Shown here: piece after piece, positions 1 to 6,025 of the stretch
Layout: the number at the start of each line of letters is the position of its first letter
Position numbering within the stretch: the stretch's first letter is position 1
Assembly: GCA_031263835.1 (NCBI GenBank)
Contig: JAISEZ010000153.1
Span: 1-6,120, forward strand
DNA: 6,120 nt
Direction of reading: 5' to 3'
From: Tannerella sp.
GTDB taxonomy: Bacteria > Bacteroidota > Bacteroidia > Bacteroidales > Tannerellaceae
Made by a program: the position numbers and the translations under genes
Notes under the pieces: generated by a model
Databases searched by the model: none
What the model saw: only the letters and a program-made list of their open reading frames with translations
Told to the model about the DNA's origin: nothing

Positions 1-1142
1 GCAATGTACTGCTCCTGTGCGGCCGTGGCATTGAAGTATGCCTGCTGAATCTCCTTGTAGAGCGTCTTTTTGGCGTTTTCCATCATCAGTTCGCGGTTGA
101 CGATGGCTACGCGCGCCGAACGGACGCCGTTGCGCACCTCGAAACGGTTGAAAATCGGAATCGTCAGCGTCAGGCCGATGGTCTTGCGTTCGTTCTGGCG
201 CAGCTGGTCGCCGAAGGGAATGTTGGCAAGGGCTTCACTTCCCGAATAGCGGTAGTAGCCATTGCTGTAGCTGGCGTTCAGGTTCAGCTTGGGGTAGTAG
301 CCGGACTGCGCTATCCTGAGCGTCTTCTTCTGGCTTTCGAGCAGGTATTCCTGTTCCCGGATTTGCGGCTTGACGGCAACAGCGTGCTCGTAAATATGCT
401 CCGGAGGCAACAGGCTGGCGGCAAATTCGGCAACCGGGTCGCCAATCTCCGGCGCCGAAACGTCGAAATCGCTGCCGAAACGCTCCAGTTCGAGCGACTG
501 CGCCAGGTCGAGCAGCGCCAGGCTGACATTGTTGCGCGCTTCGGTAAGGGTCGCTTCGTCCTTGGCCTGCTGCGCCCTGATGTCGTAGAGCTGTGATGCG
601 GGCACCTTGCCGGCATCGACAAGCACTTCCGTTTTGCGCACCTGCTCGGCCGTGAGGGCTACCTGCAACTCGGCAATAAGCCGTATCTCCTTGCTGTATA
701 ACACCTGCAGGAAATAGGAGGCGACGCCGACGGCCAAATCGTCCTTCGCCCTGTTCAAGGCCTCGACGGCGGCCTGCAGGTCGAGGCGGCGGGCGGCGAT
801 GTCGTTCGGGATGCGGAATCCGTCGAACACGGGCATGCTCATTTGCAGCGAGGCGGAGGAGCTGGTCGAGTTGCGGTCTACGATGAGGCCGTCTTTCGAA
901 GGCGAACGTCCGAAGTCCAGATTCTGCCCCACGCCGGCGTTCAGGTTGGGCAGCCAGCTGTTCCGGCTCGTGTGGAGTTCAATCTCGCGGGTAGCCTGTT
1001 CCTGCTCGCGCTGCTTGAGCTGAATATTGTGCTCAAGGGCGTGACGGATGCATGATTCCAGCGTCCACGGCTGCGCTCCGGCCGAAAGGCAGAGGACGGA
1101 AAACAGGCTTGCCGCCAGCAGTTGACTGATGATTCTTTTCAT
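1..1142 (-). CDS. TolC-family outer-membrane efflux protein (C-terminus cut off by the window edge)
   Basis: This is the outer-membrane duct of the tripartite exporter; trimers of this family form a beta-barrel plus a long periplasmic alpha-helical tunnel. Reading from ATG at 1142 gives 380 codons with no stop before the left edge. Family members are usually about 420-480 residues, so some 50-100 C-terminal residues probably lie outside. Residues 1-24 form a signal peptide (MKR, a hydrophobic core, AGA|Q type I cleavage). Two helical OEP-type halves are visible, about 27-220 and 245-380. The first carries the family-typical AGKVPASQLYDIRAQ stretch (177-191). The second begins after a helix ending in SGYYPKLNLNASY (280-292), a strand typical of the barrel region. 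The start lies 22 bp after the adaptor stop, so co-transcription is likely. No strong Shine-Dalgarno site is seen. The family assignment is secure; the exported substrate is unknown. Confidence 0.93.
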   Translation of the reverse strand, partial: MKRIISQLLAASLFSVLCLSAGAQPWTLESCIRHALEHNIQLKQREQEQATREIELHTSRNSWLPNLNAGVGQNLDFGRSPSKDGLIVDRNSTSSSASLQMSMPVFDGFRIPNDIAARRLDLQAAVEALNRAKDDLAVGVASYFLQVLYSKEIRLIAELQVALTAEQVRKTEVLVDAGKVPASQLYDIRAQQAKDEATLTEARNNVSLALLDLAQSLELERFGSDFDVSAPEIGDPVAEFAASLLPPEHIYEHAVAVKPQIREQEYLLESQKKTLRIAQSGYYPKLNLNASYSNGYYRYSGSEALANIPFGDQLRQNERKTIGLTLTIPIFNRFEVRNGVRSARVAIVNRELMMENAKKTLYKEIQQAYFNATAAQEQYI

Positions 1143-1164
1143 AATGCATTCTGTTTTCGGGTGA

Positions 1165-2289
1165 TTATTTCTTCAGTTTCGGGTTGATGACGGAACCGCG
1201 TATCCTGTCCGCGGTCGACAGGCCGTCTGTGATTTCAATCTTGACGCCGTCGCTCAGGCCGGTCTGCACGTGGCGACGCTCAAATACCTGTTCGGGCGTC
1301 TCGCTCTCAAGCAGGTAAACGAAGGCCGAATCGCCGTGAAACTCGACGGTGCTTTCGGGAACGGTCATGACGTCTTCGGCGCGCTTGAGCACAATCTCGG
1401 CATTGGCGCTGTATCCGGCGCGGATGAACGAGCCTTCGGGTATCGTCACTGCCGCCTTGATTTCAAACTGAATGGCGCCGTTCTTCTCCACGCCTTTGGG
1501 CGAGACGTATTCCAGCAGGGCGCTGAACGACCGGTTCTCCAGCGCGCCGATGGTCAGCTTAATCGGCATTCCTTCGCTGATGCGGCCGATTTCCGTTTCA
1601 TCGACGTTGCCGCGGAAAATCATGTCGTTCATGTTCGCCACCGAAGCGATGGTCGTCCCGTCGTTGAAATTGTTGCTCTGGATAACGGAATTGCCCACCT
1701 TGACCGGTATGTCAAGAATCATCCCGGTGATGGTGCTCCGTATCTGGGTCGTACTGGTCACGCTGGAATTTCTGGCAATGCCGTCGCGGATGATTTCCAG
1801 CGCGTTCCGGGCATTGTCGCGTTCCTCCTTCGCCCGCAGGTAGGCCGCCTGCGAAACTTCGTACTCTTCGGTGGAAATGACCTTCTGGCCGTAGAGCTGT
1901 TCGTCGCGCTTGAACGTTTCTTCCACCTGCTTGAGCGAAATCTCCGAAAGGTTGACGCGCGATTCGGCGCTGTTGAGCTGCACCATTTCGGGAATGACCT
2001 TGATTTGCGCAATGATTTCACCCGCCTTCACCATCTGTCCGGCTTCCTTGAGCAGCTCGGAGATGATGCCCGAAATCTGGGGCTTAATCATGACTTCGTA
2101 ACGCGGTTCGACGTTGCCGGTGGCCACCGTTTTCGTCTCCACCGTGTCGCGTCCGGGCGTGACCGTTTCGTACTGTACCTTCACCGGCTGCGCCTTTTTC
2201 CACAGGAAATAAAATGTACCAAGCACCGCTGCTCCGATAAACAGCAGCAGGACTATACGCATGATTTTCTTTACTAAACGATTCTTCAT
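1165..2289 (-). CDS. Periplasmic adaptor (membrane-fusion) subunit, HlyD/MacA-like
   Basis: The 374-residue protein joins the inner-membrane ABC permeases to the TolC duct. A short basic N-terminus is followed by one membrane anchor (about 9-30) with no lipobox cysteine, so it is an anchored type II membrane protein, not a lipoprotein. The order is as in MacA. The first half of the lipoyl/barrel-sandwich domain is about 60-98 (KPQISGIISELLKEAGQMVKAGEIIAQI). An alpha-helical coiled-coil hairpin follows (about 100-170, rich in E, K, R and Q). The second lipoyl half is 183-220 (STITGMILDIPVKVGNSV), the beta-barrel is about 223-300, and a membrane-proximal domain runs to 374. The length fits the family. 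The start at 2289 is kept because the basic segment and anchor follow at once; the site upstream (GAGACAG) is only a weak ribosome binding site. It is separated from permease B by 225 bp carrying a repeat element, so its expression may differ from that of the upstream genes. Confidence 0.94.
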   Translation of the reverse strand: MKNRLVKKIMRIVLLLFIGAAVLGTFYFLWKKAQPVKVQYETVTPGRDTVETKTVATGNVEPRYEVMIKPQISGIISELLKEAGQMVKAGEIIAQIKVIPEMVQLNSAESRVNLSEISLKQVEETFKRDEQLYGQKVISTEEYEVSQAAYLRAKEERDNARNALEIIRDGIARNSSVTSTTQIRSTITGMILDIPVKVGNSVIQSNNFNDGTTIASVANMNDMIFRGNVDETEIGRISEGMPIKLTIGALENRSFSALLEYVSPKGVEKNGAIQFEIKAAVTIPEGSFIRAGYSANAEIVLKRAEDVMTVPESTVEFHGDSAFVYLLESETPEQVFERRHVQTGLSDGVKIEITDGLSTADRIRGSVINPKLKK

Positions 2290-2338
2290 ATCTGTCTCAA
2301 TGTTTTATTTGTTATTAATATGTTAGAGTAGTTAGTAG

Positions 2339-2357
2339 GGGCGAAATGCTTTCGCCC
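2339..2357. repeat. Perfect 8-bp-stem hairpin in the intergenic element
   Basis: GGGCGAAA (2339-2346) and TTTCGCCC (2350-2357) are exact reverse complements around the 3-base loop TGC. In the minus-strand transcript this would form a stable stem about 50 nt before the adaptor start codon. No U-run follows it in the transcript, so it does not look like an intrinsic terminator. It could act as an mRNA-stability or processing element, or simply be part of the repeat. Confidence 0.65.
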
Positions 2358-2464
2358 GCAGGGCAGCCGGCGGAAAAACCGCACATCTCCATACCGGGTT
2401 ACAGCAACAGGTGCTGCATCTGCCGGGGCAATCTGATTTTGTATATGAAATAATGTATTCATTC

Positions 2465-2502
2465 TACTAACTACTAACTACTATCTACTATCTACTATCT
2501 AC
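2465..2502. repeat. Tandem heptamer array, TACTAAC x2 then TACTATC x3
   Basis: Five contiguous 7-bp units are visible: TACTAAC at 2465-2471 and 2472-2478, then TACTATC at 2479-2485, 2486-2492 and 2493-2499, followed by a partial TAC. The variants are sorted in blocks (AA then AT), as expected from slippage or unequal copying within an array. The array lies just downstream of the permease B stop codon (2515) and supplies one arm of the inverted repeat with 2327-2338. A unit of seven is not codon-compatible, which fits its non-coding position. Confidence 0.85.
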
Positions 2503-2514
2503 CGATTCCCGTTA

Positions 2515-3771
2515 TTATTCTTCTCGAATGGCGTCAATCGCCTTGATTTGCATGGCGCGCCAGGCCGGTATCAGTCCGGCCAGCAGCCCGCTGAACAGCA
2601 GTACGGCCGTTGCGGCCACGGCTGTCTGAATACTCACTTCGGGATTGGAGAAAGGCGCGTTTTCGGCGGGCTGTGCGGCCAGCATCCGGCTCACAAAGTC
2701 CAGCAGAAATACGCCCAGACTCAATCCCATCAATCCGGCCAGGGCCGTCAGCAGGAGACTCTCGCTCATCACCTGCGAGATGATATTGAACGGCTTCGCG
2801 CCCAGCGCACGCCGCACGCCGATTTCCTTCGTGCGTTCCCTGACCGTCACCATCATGATGTTGCTCACGCCGATGATGCCGGCCAGCAGCGTCCCCATCC
2901 CCACCAGCCAGACCAGCATGTCAATGCCGGTGAACAGCATCTCGAAGGTCGCAAACTGGGCGGCCAGATTGACGACGCCGACAGCCTGCGGGTCTTCGGG
3001 CGCGATTTCGTTCTGCGTCTTCAGAATGGCGCTGACCCCGTCGATAACGGACTGCACAGGGACATCCCGGTGAACGCTCAAGCCCATAAAATGAAAAATA
3101 TCTCCCTGATTCGACGATTGCTGCAACGTGGTGAACGGCAGGAATACGGATTCCTCCGAACGCCCGCCGATATTGATGTTGGGCGATTTCCCGCTGACCA
3201 CGCCCACGACCTGATAGTACAGCCCGTTCACGCGGATGAATTTCCCGCAGGGGTCTTCGTTGTGAAAGAGCGTTTCATTGACTTTCTTTCCAATCAGGCA
3301 GACTTTCCGCTTTTCCTGCGTGTCGATGTCGTTCAGCAGGCGACCGTAATACAGGTCCTGCTGTTCAATCTGGAAAAATCCGGGCATCACGCCCTTGACG
3401 CCGAACGTCCCCGTCATCTGTCCGAAGACGATGTTTTTTTCTCCCCGGCTTCCCCAGATAATGGGCGAGATATGTTCAATCCCGTCGATGTTGCGCAGGA
3501 TGCTTTCGATGTCGCGGTTGCGCATGCTCCACCAGCGTCCCTTGTTGAAGCCTTTGTAGGGTTCGCTGGTACGGTCGGCATAGAAGAAAACGGAGTTGGT
3601 GGAAAAACCTTCAAGGCCGCCCATGATGCCGTTCTTCATCCCCTTGCCCGACCCGAGCAGGATGACGAGCATCAGGATGCCCCAGAAGACGCCGAAGCAC
3701 GTCAAGAGGCTGCGCGTCTTGTTGCGGGTGATGGTGACCCATATCTCTATCCATCTGTCTATATCGAACAT
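2515..3771 (-). CDS. ABC transporter permease B, MacB/FtsX type
   Basis: This 418-residue inner-membrane subunit probably pairs with permease A. The layout is that of the MacB permease fold without an attached ATPase: TM1 at about 21-41 (LLTCFGVFWGILMLVILLGSG), a large periplasmic domain at about 42-280, then an FtsX domain with TM2 at 284-306, TM3 at 337-360 and TM4 at 382-404. The conserved cytoplasmic stretch after TM2, GVSNIMMVTVRERTKEIGVRRALGA (301-325), is the hallmark of the family and contacts the ATPase. The protein is clearly a paralogue of permease A: both start MFD, share the TM1 pattern WGIxMLxILLxxGxG, a PYKGF motif (71-75 here) and an ISP motif (101-103). Only 12 bp separate it from permease A, and the start is supported by an AAGGAAGG-like ribosome site. 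It reads intact. Confidence 0.95.
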   Translation of the reverse strand: MFDIDRWIEIWVTITRNKTRSLLTCFGVFWGILMLVILLGSGKGMKNGIMGGLEGFSTNSVFFYADRTSEPYKGFNKGRWWSMRNRDIESILRNIDGIEHISPIIWGSRGEKNIVFGQMTGTFGVKGVMPGFFQIEQQDLYYGRLLNDIDTQEKRKVCLIGKKVNETLFHNEDPCGKFIRVNGLYYQVVGVVSGKSPNINIGGRSEESVFLPFTTLQQSSNQGDIFHFMGLSVHRDVPVQSVIDGVSAILKTQNEIAPEDPQAVGVVNLAAQFATFEMLFTGIDMLVWLVGMGTLLAGIIGVSNIMMVTVRERTKEIGVRRALGAKPFNIISQVMSESLLLTALAGLMGLSLGVFLLDFVSRMLAAQPAENAPFSNPEVSIQTAVAATAVLLFSGLLAGLIPAWRAMQIKAIDAIREE

Positions 3772-3773
3772 AG

Positions 3774-3780
3774 CCTTCCT
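3774..3780 (-). promoter_or_regulatory. Ribosome binding site for permease B
   Basis: AGGAAGG lies in the 12-bp gap between the permease A stop and the permease B ATG at 3771. The AGGA core is five bases from the ATG. A clear Shine-Dalgarno site is notable here because the first gene of the operon has none, and it supports the ATG at 3771 as the real start. Confidence 0.6.
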
Positions 3781-3783
3781 TTT

Positions 3784-5061
3784 TTATTCGGTTCTTATCG
3801 CTTCAATCGCCGGAATCTTCACGGCCTTGCGCGCCGGGAAGTAACCGGCCAGCACGCCCGCCACCACCAGCAGTCCGGTAGCCGAGAGCGCGATATTCAG
3901 ATTCACCGTCGGATTGCGAAAAACGCTCAGGTTTTCGTCCGGACTGCCGCCGCCCGACGAAGCTGCCTCCCCCATTTCCATGAAATAATTAATCAGTTCC
4001 GTCAGCCCGATGCCCGATACCATGCCGATGTATCCGAACACGGCCGTCACCAGTACGGACTCAACGATGATTAGCCGCAGGATGGACGCCGGCCTGGCGC
4101 CGATTGCCTTGCGGATGCCAAACTCCCGGGTGCGTTCGCGGACGGTAATCAGCATGATGTTGCTCACGCCCACGATGCCCGCCATCAACGTCCCGATACC
4201 GATAATCCAGATAAACAGGGCGATGCCGTTGGTCATACCCCGCCACATGCGAAATTCGCGGCCCGTATTCCACAGGCCAATCGCGTTCTTGTCTTCCGGA
4301 TTGAACCGGTGATACCGCGCCATGCGTTCACGGAACCGCTCCTCAAAGGCGTCCGAGGACTCTTCCGTGTCTATTCCGTTCAGCGTAAAGCGGATTCGCC
4401 TGACGCGGTAACCGCCGTCGAACAGCATCTGCCCGGTCGTAAACGGGATATAGGCCGGCGCATCCATGCCCCGGTTGTCATCCTGATAGATGCCGATGAC
4501 CTGAAACATCAGGCTGCCGAGCCTGACATACCGTCCCAGGGGCGAAATGCTGTCGCGGAACAGCACGCTGGACATCCGCGGCGTAATCACAATGACCTTC
4601 CGCCGCTGCTTCAGGTCCATTTCGTTGATGAACCGTCCGTTGCCGGCATGAATGGGGAGGAAGATGATGGATGAAAAATCCGGATAAACGGCCTGCATAT
4701 CAATCGTCATGTATTCGTTGCCGTAGGTGAGCGTATCGCTGAGGTAGTTGACCGGGGAAATCCGGCTCACTTCCGGGTGATTGCGTTTGATGATGCGAAT
4801 GTCATCTTCGGTAAATTCAATCCGGCGGTTGGGCTGGAAACCTTTATAAGGCATCGTGGTGTAACGCGGGAAACAGGTCACCGTATTTTCCGCCATGTCC
4901 CGGAAATTATGCGCAATGCCGTTACTCAACCCGTTTCCGGCGGAGAGCAGGATGATAAGCATGAAAATTCCCCACGCGACCGAGAAGCCGGTCAGGAACG
5001 TACGGAGCTTGTTCTTCTTCATTGTGCTCCAAATCTCGCGGAGGTTGTCGAAGTCAAACAT
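3784..5061 (-). CDS. ABC transporter permease A, MacB/FtsX type
   Basis: This 425-residue inner-membrane subunit has the same plan as permease B: TM1 at about 21-41, a periplasmic domain at about 42-278 with a PYKGF motif (71-75) and an ISP motif (101-103), TM2 at about 279-303, the family stretch [25 protein letters not shown] (298-322), TM3 at about 332-354 and TM4 at about 389-410. A Gly/Ser-rich loop (AASSGGGSP, 366-374) between TM3 and TM4 is longer and more flexible than in permease B. I chose the ATG at 5061 over the in-frame ATG at 5088. The resulting [11 protein letters not shown] aligns with MFDIDRWIEIW of permease B, and a good ribosome site (GAGGAG) sits six bases upstream. The start then overlaps the ATPase stop by 8 bp, which suggests translational coupling. 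The longer form would have 434 residues. The family is secure; the substrate is unknown. Confidence 0.95.
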   Translation of the reverse strand: MFDFDNLREIWSTMKKNKLRTFLTGFSVAWGIFMLIILLSAGNGLSNGIAHNFRDMAENTVTCFPRYTTMPYKGFQPNRRIEFTEDDIRIIKRNHPEVSRISPVNYLSDTLTYGNEYMTIDMQAVYPDFSSIIFLPIHAGNGRFINEMDLKQRRKVIVITPRMSSVLFRDSISPLGRYVRLGSLMFQVIGIYQDDNRGMDAPAYIPFTTGQMLFDGGYRVRRIRFTLNGIDTEESSDAFEERFRERMARYHRFNPEDKNAIGLWNTGREFRMWRGMTNGIALFIWIIGIGTLMAGIVGVSNIMLITVRERTREFGIRKAIGARPASILRLIIVESVLVTAVFGYIGMVSGIGLTELINYFMEMGEAASSGGGSPDENLSVFRNPTVNLNIALSATGLLVVAGVLAGYFPARKAVKIPAIEAIRTE

Positions 5062-5740
5062 GTCCTGCTCCTCTTTCGATACGTTCAATCAGGCCGTCCT
5101 TGAGGCGGATGATGCGGTCGGTCACGTCGGCCACCGACGGTTCGTGCGTCACGATGATAATCGTCATCCCCTCCTGATTCACCTGGCGCAGCAACTGCAT
5201 CACCTCGACGGTAGTGACACTGTCCAGTGCGCCGGTCGGTTCGTCGGCCAGGATGATTTGCGGCTGTGCAATCAGGGCGCGTGCGATGGCGACCCGCTGC
5301 CTCTGGCCGCCGGACATCTCGTTCGGCATGTGTTCCGCCCACTCCTTCAGTCCGACTCTGTCCAGATATTCCATCGCCAGCGCATTCCGCTTTCTCCGCG
5401 CCATCCCCTGGTAGTAGAGCGGGAGGGCCACGTTCTCCATCGCGTTTTTGAACGAAATCAAATTGAACGACTGAAAGACAAACCCAATCATCCGGTTGCG
5501 CAACTCCGCCGCCCGTCCCTCGCTCAGTTTCCAAATCAGCCGGTCATGCAGGCAGTATGTTCCCGAATCATACGTATCCAGAATCCCTAAAATATTCAAC
5601 AGCGTACTTTTCCCCGACCCGGAAGCGCCCATGATGGATACCATCTCGCCCCGTTCGATATCCAGGTCAATCCCTTTCAGCACATGCAAAGGAGCCCCGT
5701 TATCATAGGTTTTGTTGATCCCTTTCAATTGGATGATCAT
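5054..5740 (-). CDS. ABC transporter ATP-binding protein, MacB/LolD-type
   Basis: This 228-residue stand-alone nucleotide-binding subunit hydrolyses ATP on the cytoplasmic face to drive the two permeases. All core motifs are intact: Walker [10 protein letters not shown] (38-46), Q-loop glutamine at 90 (FVFQSFNL), signature MSGGQRQR (142-149, with Met in place of the usual Leu), Walker B ILADEP (163-168) with catalytic Glu167, D-loop GALD (170-173) and switch His199 (VTHE). These features and the length match the MacB/LolD group of ATPases that serve FtsX-type permeases. It is not fused to a membrane domain, unlike the classic single-chain MacB of Proteobacteria. It is the first gene of the apparent operon. 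The start at 5740 gives a normal N-terminus ([15 protein letters not shown]). The leader before it is A-rich without a Shine-Dalgarno site, as is common in Bacteroidetes. Confidence 0.96.
   Translation of the reverse strand: MIIQLKGINKTYDNGAPLHVLKGIDLDIERGEMVSIMGASGSGKSTLLNILGILDTYDSGTYCLHDRLIWKLSEGRAAELRNRMIGFVFQSFNLISFKNAMENVALPLYYQGMARRKRNALAMEYLDRVGLKEWAEHMPNEMSGGQRQRVAIARALIAQPQIILADEPTGALDSVTTVEVMQLLRQVNQEGMTIIIVTHEPSVADVTDRIIRLKDGLIERIERGAGHV
5068..5073 (-). promoter_or_regulatory. Ribosome binding site that decides the permease A start
   Basis: GAGGAG lies inside the 3' end of the ATPase gene, with a six-base spacer to the ATG at 5061. Nothing comparable stands before the alternative ATG at 5088. 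This favours the shorter permease A and an 8-bp overlap with the ATPase gene. Confidence 0.65.
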
Positions 5741-5825
5741 CGTTATTCGATTTTTGAACTGTTCTGCACTATAAGACGAAAATTTTCCGTTTTTGTTACA
5801 CAGAACCGGATTTTTTTACTGCAGG

Positions 5826-5833
5826 CAAAGATA
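5826..5833 (-). promoter_or_regulatory. Bacteroidetes-type -7 promoter box for the operon
   Basis: On the minus strand this reads TATCTTTG, an exact match to the Bacteroidetes -7 consensus TAnnTTTG. Transcription would begin near 5820, giving a leader of about 80 nt before the ATPase ATG at 5740. The matching -33 TTTG is not well placed: the nearest TTTG (5863-5866) is 29 bp away where about 19-21 is usual, and a TTG at 5858-5860 is 24 bp away. The -33 region is occupied by the palindrome at 5851-5869. A weak -33 element would fit a regulated promoter, but that is inference. Confidence 0.55.
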
Positions 5834-5850
5834 GTGAGAATCTGCGACAC

Positions 5851-5869
5851 TACTATGCAATGCAAAGCA
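5851..5869. promoter_or_regulatory. 19-bp palindrome, likely operator for a dimeric regulator
   Basis: TACTATGCAATGCAAAGCA is an odd-length near-palindrome centred on 5860: seven of nine base pairs match across the axis (half-site TRCTWTGCA). The inner TGCA halves are perfect. It covers the -33 zone of the promoter whose -7 box is at 5826-5833, where a bound protein would block RNA polymerase. Symmetric sites of this size are usual for dimeric winged-helix repressors of efflux operons, such as the PadR, MarR, GntR or TetR families. No regulator gene lies in the window, so the protein is unknown. Confidence 0.5.
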
Positions 5870-6025
5870 CTTTTAAAGAACATTAACCGCGTCCGGATAA
5901 ACCGCCAAAGAAATTTGGAAATTCAAAGAAAAATCATTCCCGATTAACACCCTGAATATGAAATGGCCGCCACGGAATTACGCTTTATCGAACAGAGCTG
6001 ACCGGTACTTATGCTTTGCGCGGCA

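Larger units (their letters stand above)
2327..2502. repeat. MITE-like or REP-like intergenic element with 12-bp inverted ends
   Basis: The 12-mer AGTAGTTAGTAG at 2327-2338 recurs as its exact reverse complement CTACTAACTACT at 2464-2475 and again, through the heptamer array, at 2471-2482. The inverted copies enclose about 125 bp that is more GC-rich and more structured than the flanks. Inside are the 8-bp-stem hairpin at 2339-2357, a GCGG/CCGC stem with an AAAAA loop at 2370-2382 and a CAGCA/TGCTG stem at 2402-2416. There is no open reading frame for a transposase. The layout resembles a short non-autonomous element or a folded intergenic repeat. No flanking target-site duplication was identified, so mobility is inference only. 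Confidence 0.5.
2290..2514. other. 225-bp intergenic gap inside the operon, holding a repeat-like element
   Basis: This is the only long gap in an otherwise tight operon. It holds inverted ends, a strong hairpin and a tandem heptamer array, each listed separately. I see no convincing -7 box (TAnnTTTG) for the minus strand and no hairpin followed by a T-run that would mark an intrinsic terminator. The last 35 bases before the adaptor start are AT-rich and otherwise plain. No credible small gene is seen. Confidence 0.7.

Noticed and set aside
1270..2277. A 335-codon plus-strand open frame opposite the adaptor
   Set aside because: It is a shadow of the adaptor gene. The composition (many His, Arg, Asp and Phe) and lack of a domain argue against a real protein.
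2339..2382. Intrinsic terminator between permease B and the adaptor
   Set aside because: The stems are strong but no T-run follows them in the direction of transcription, and the functionally linked adaptor and TolC genes lie downstream.
2315..2392. A 25-codon minus-strand frame (MEMCGFSAGCPAG...) in the permease B/adaptor gap
   Set aside because: There is no ribosome site, the frame crosses the hairpin and inverted repeat, and its composition is that of the repeat. It is more likely chance.
2465..2502. CRISPR array
   Set aside because: The units are only 7 bp and contiguous, with no spacers and no cas genes nearby.
2548..4074. A 508-codon open frame on the plus strand opposite permease B and part of permease A
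   Set aside because: It is antisense to two genes with clear family motifs and membrane segments. Its translation is rich in His, Asp, Arg and Gln with no recognisable domain, as expected of a GC-rich shadow frame.
4895..5590. A 231-codon plus-strand open frame opposite the ATPase and the start of permease A
   Set aside because: The opposite strand carries a complete set of ABC ATPase motifs; this frame has no family features and no promoter.
5684..5947. An 87-codon plus-strand frame across the promoter region
   Set aside because: It overlaps the ATPase start, the -7 box and the palindrome, and the translation shows no domain, signal peptide or start context.
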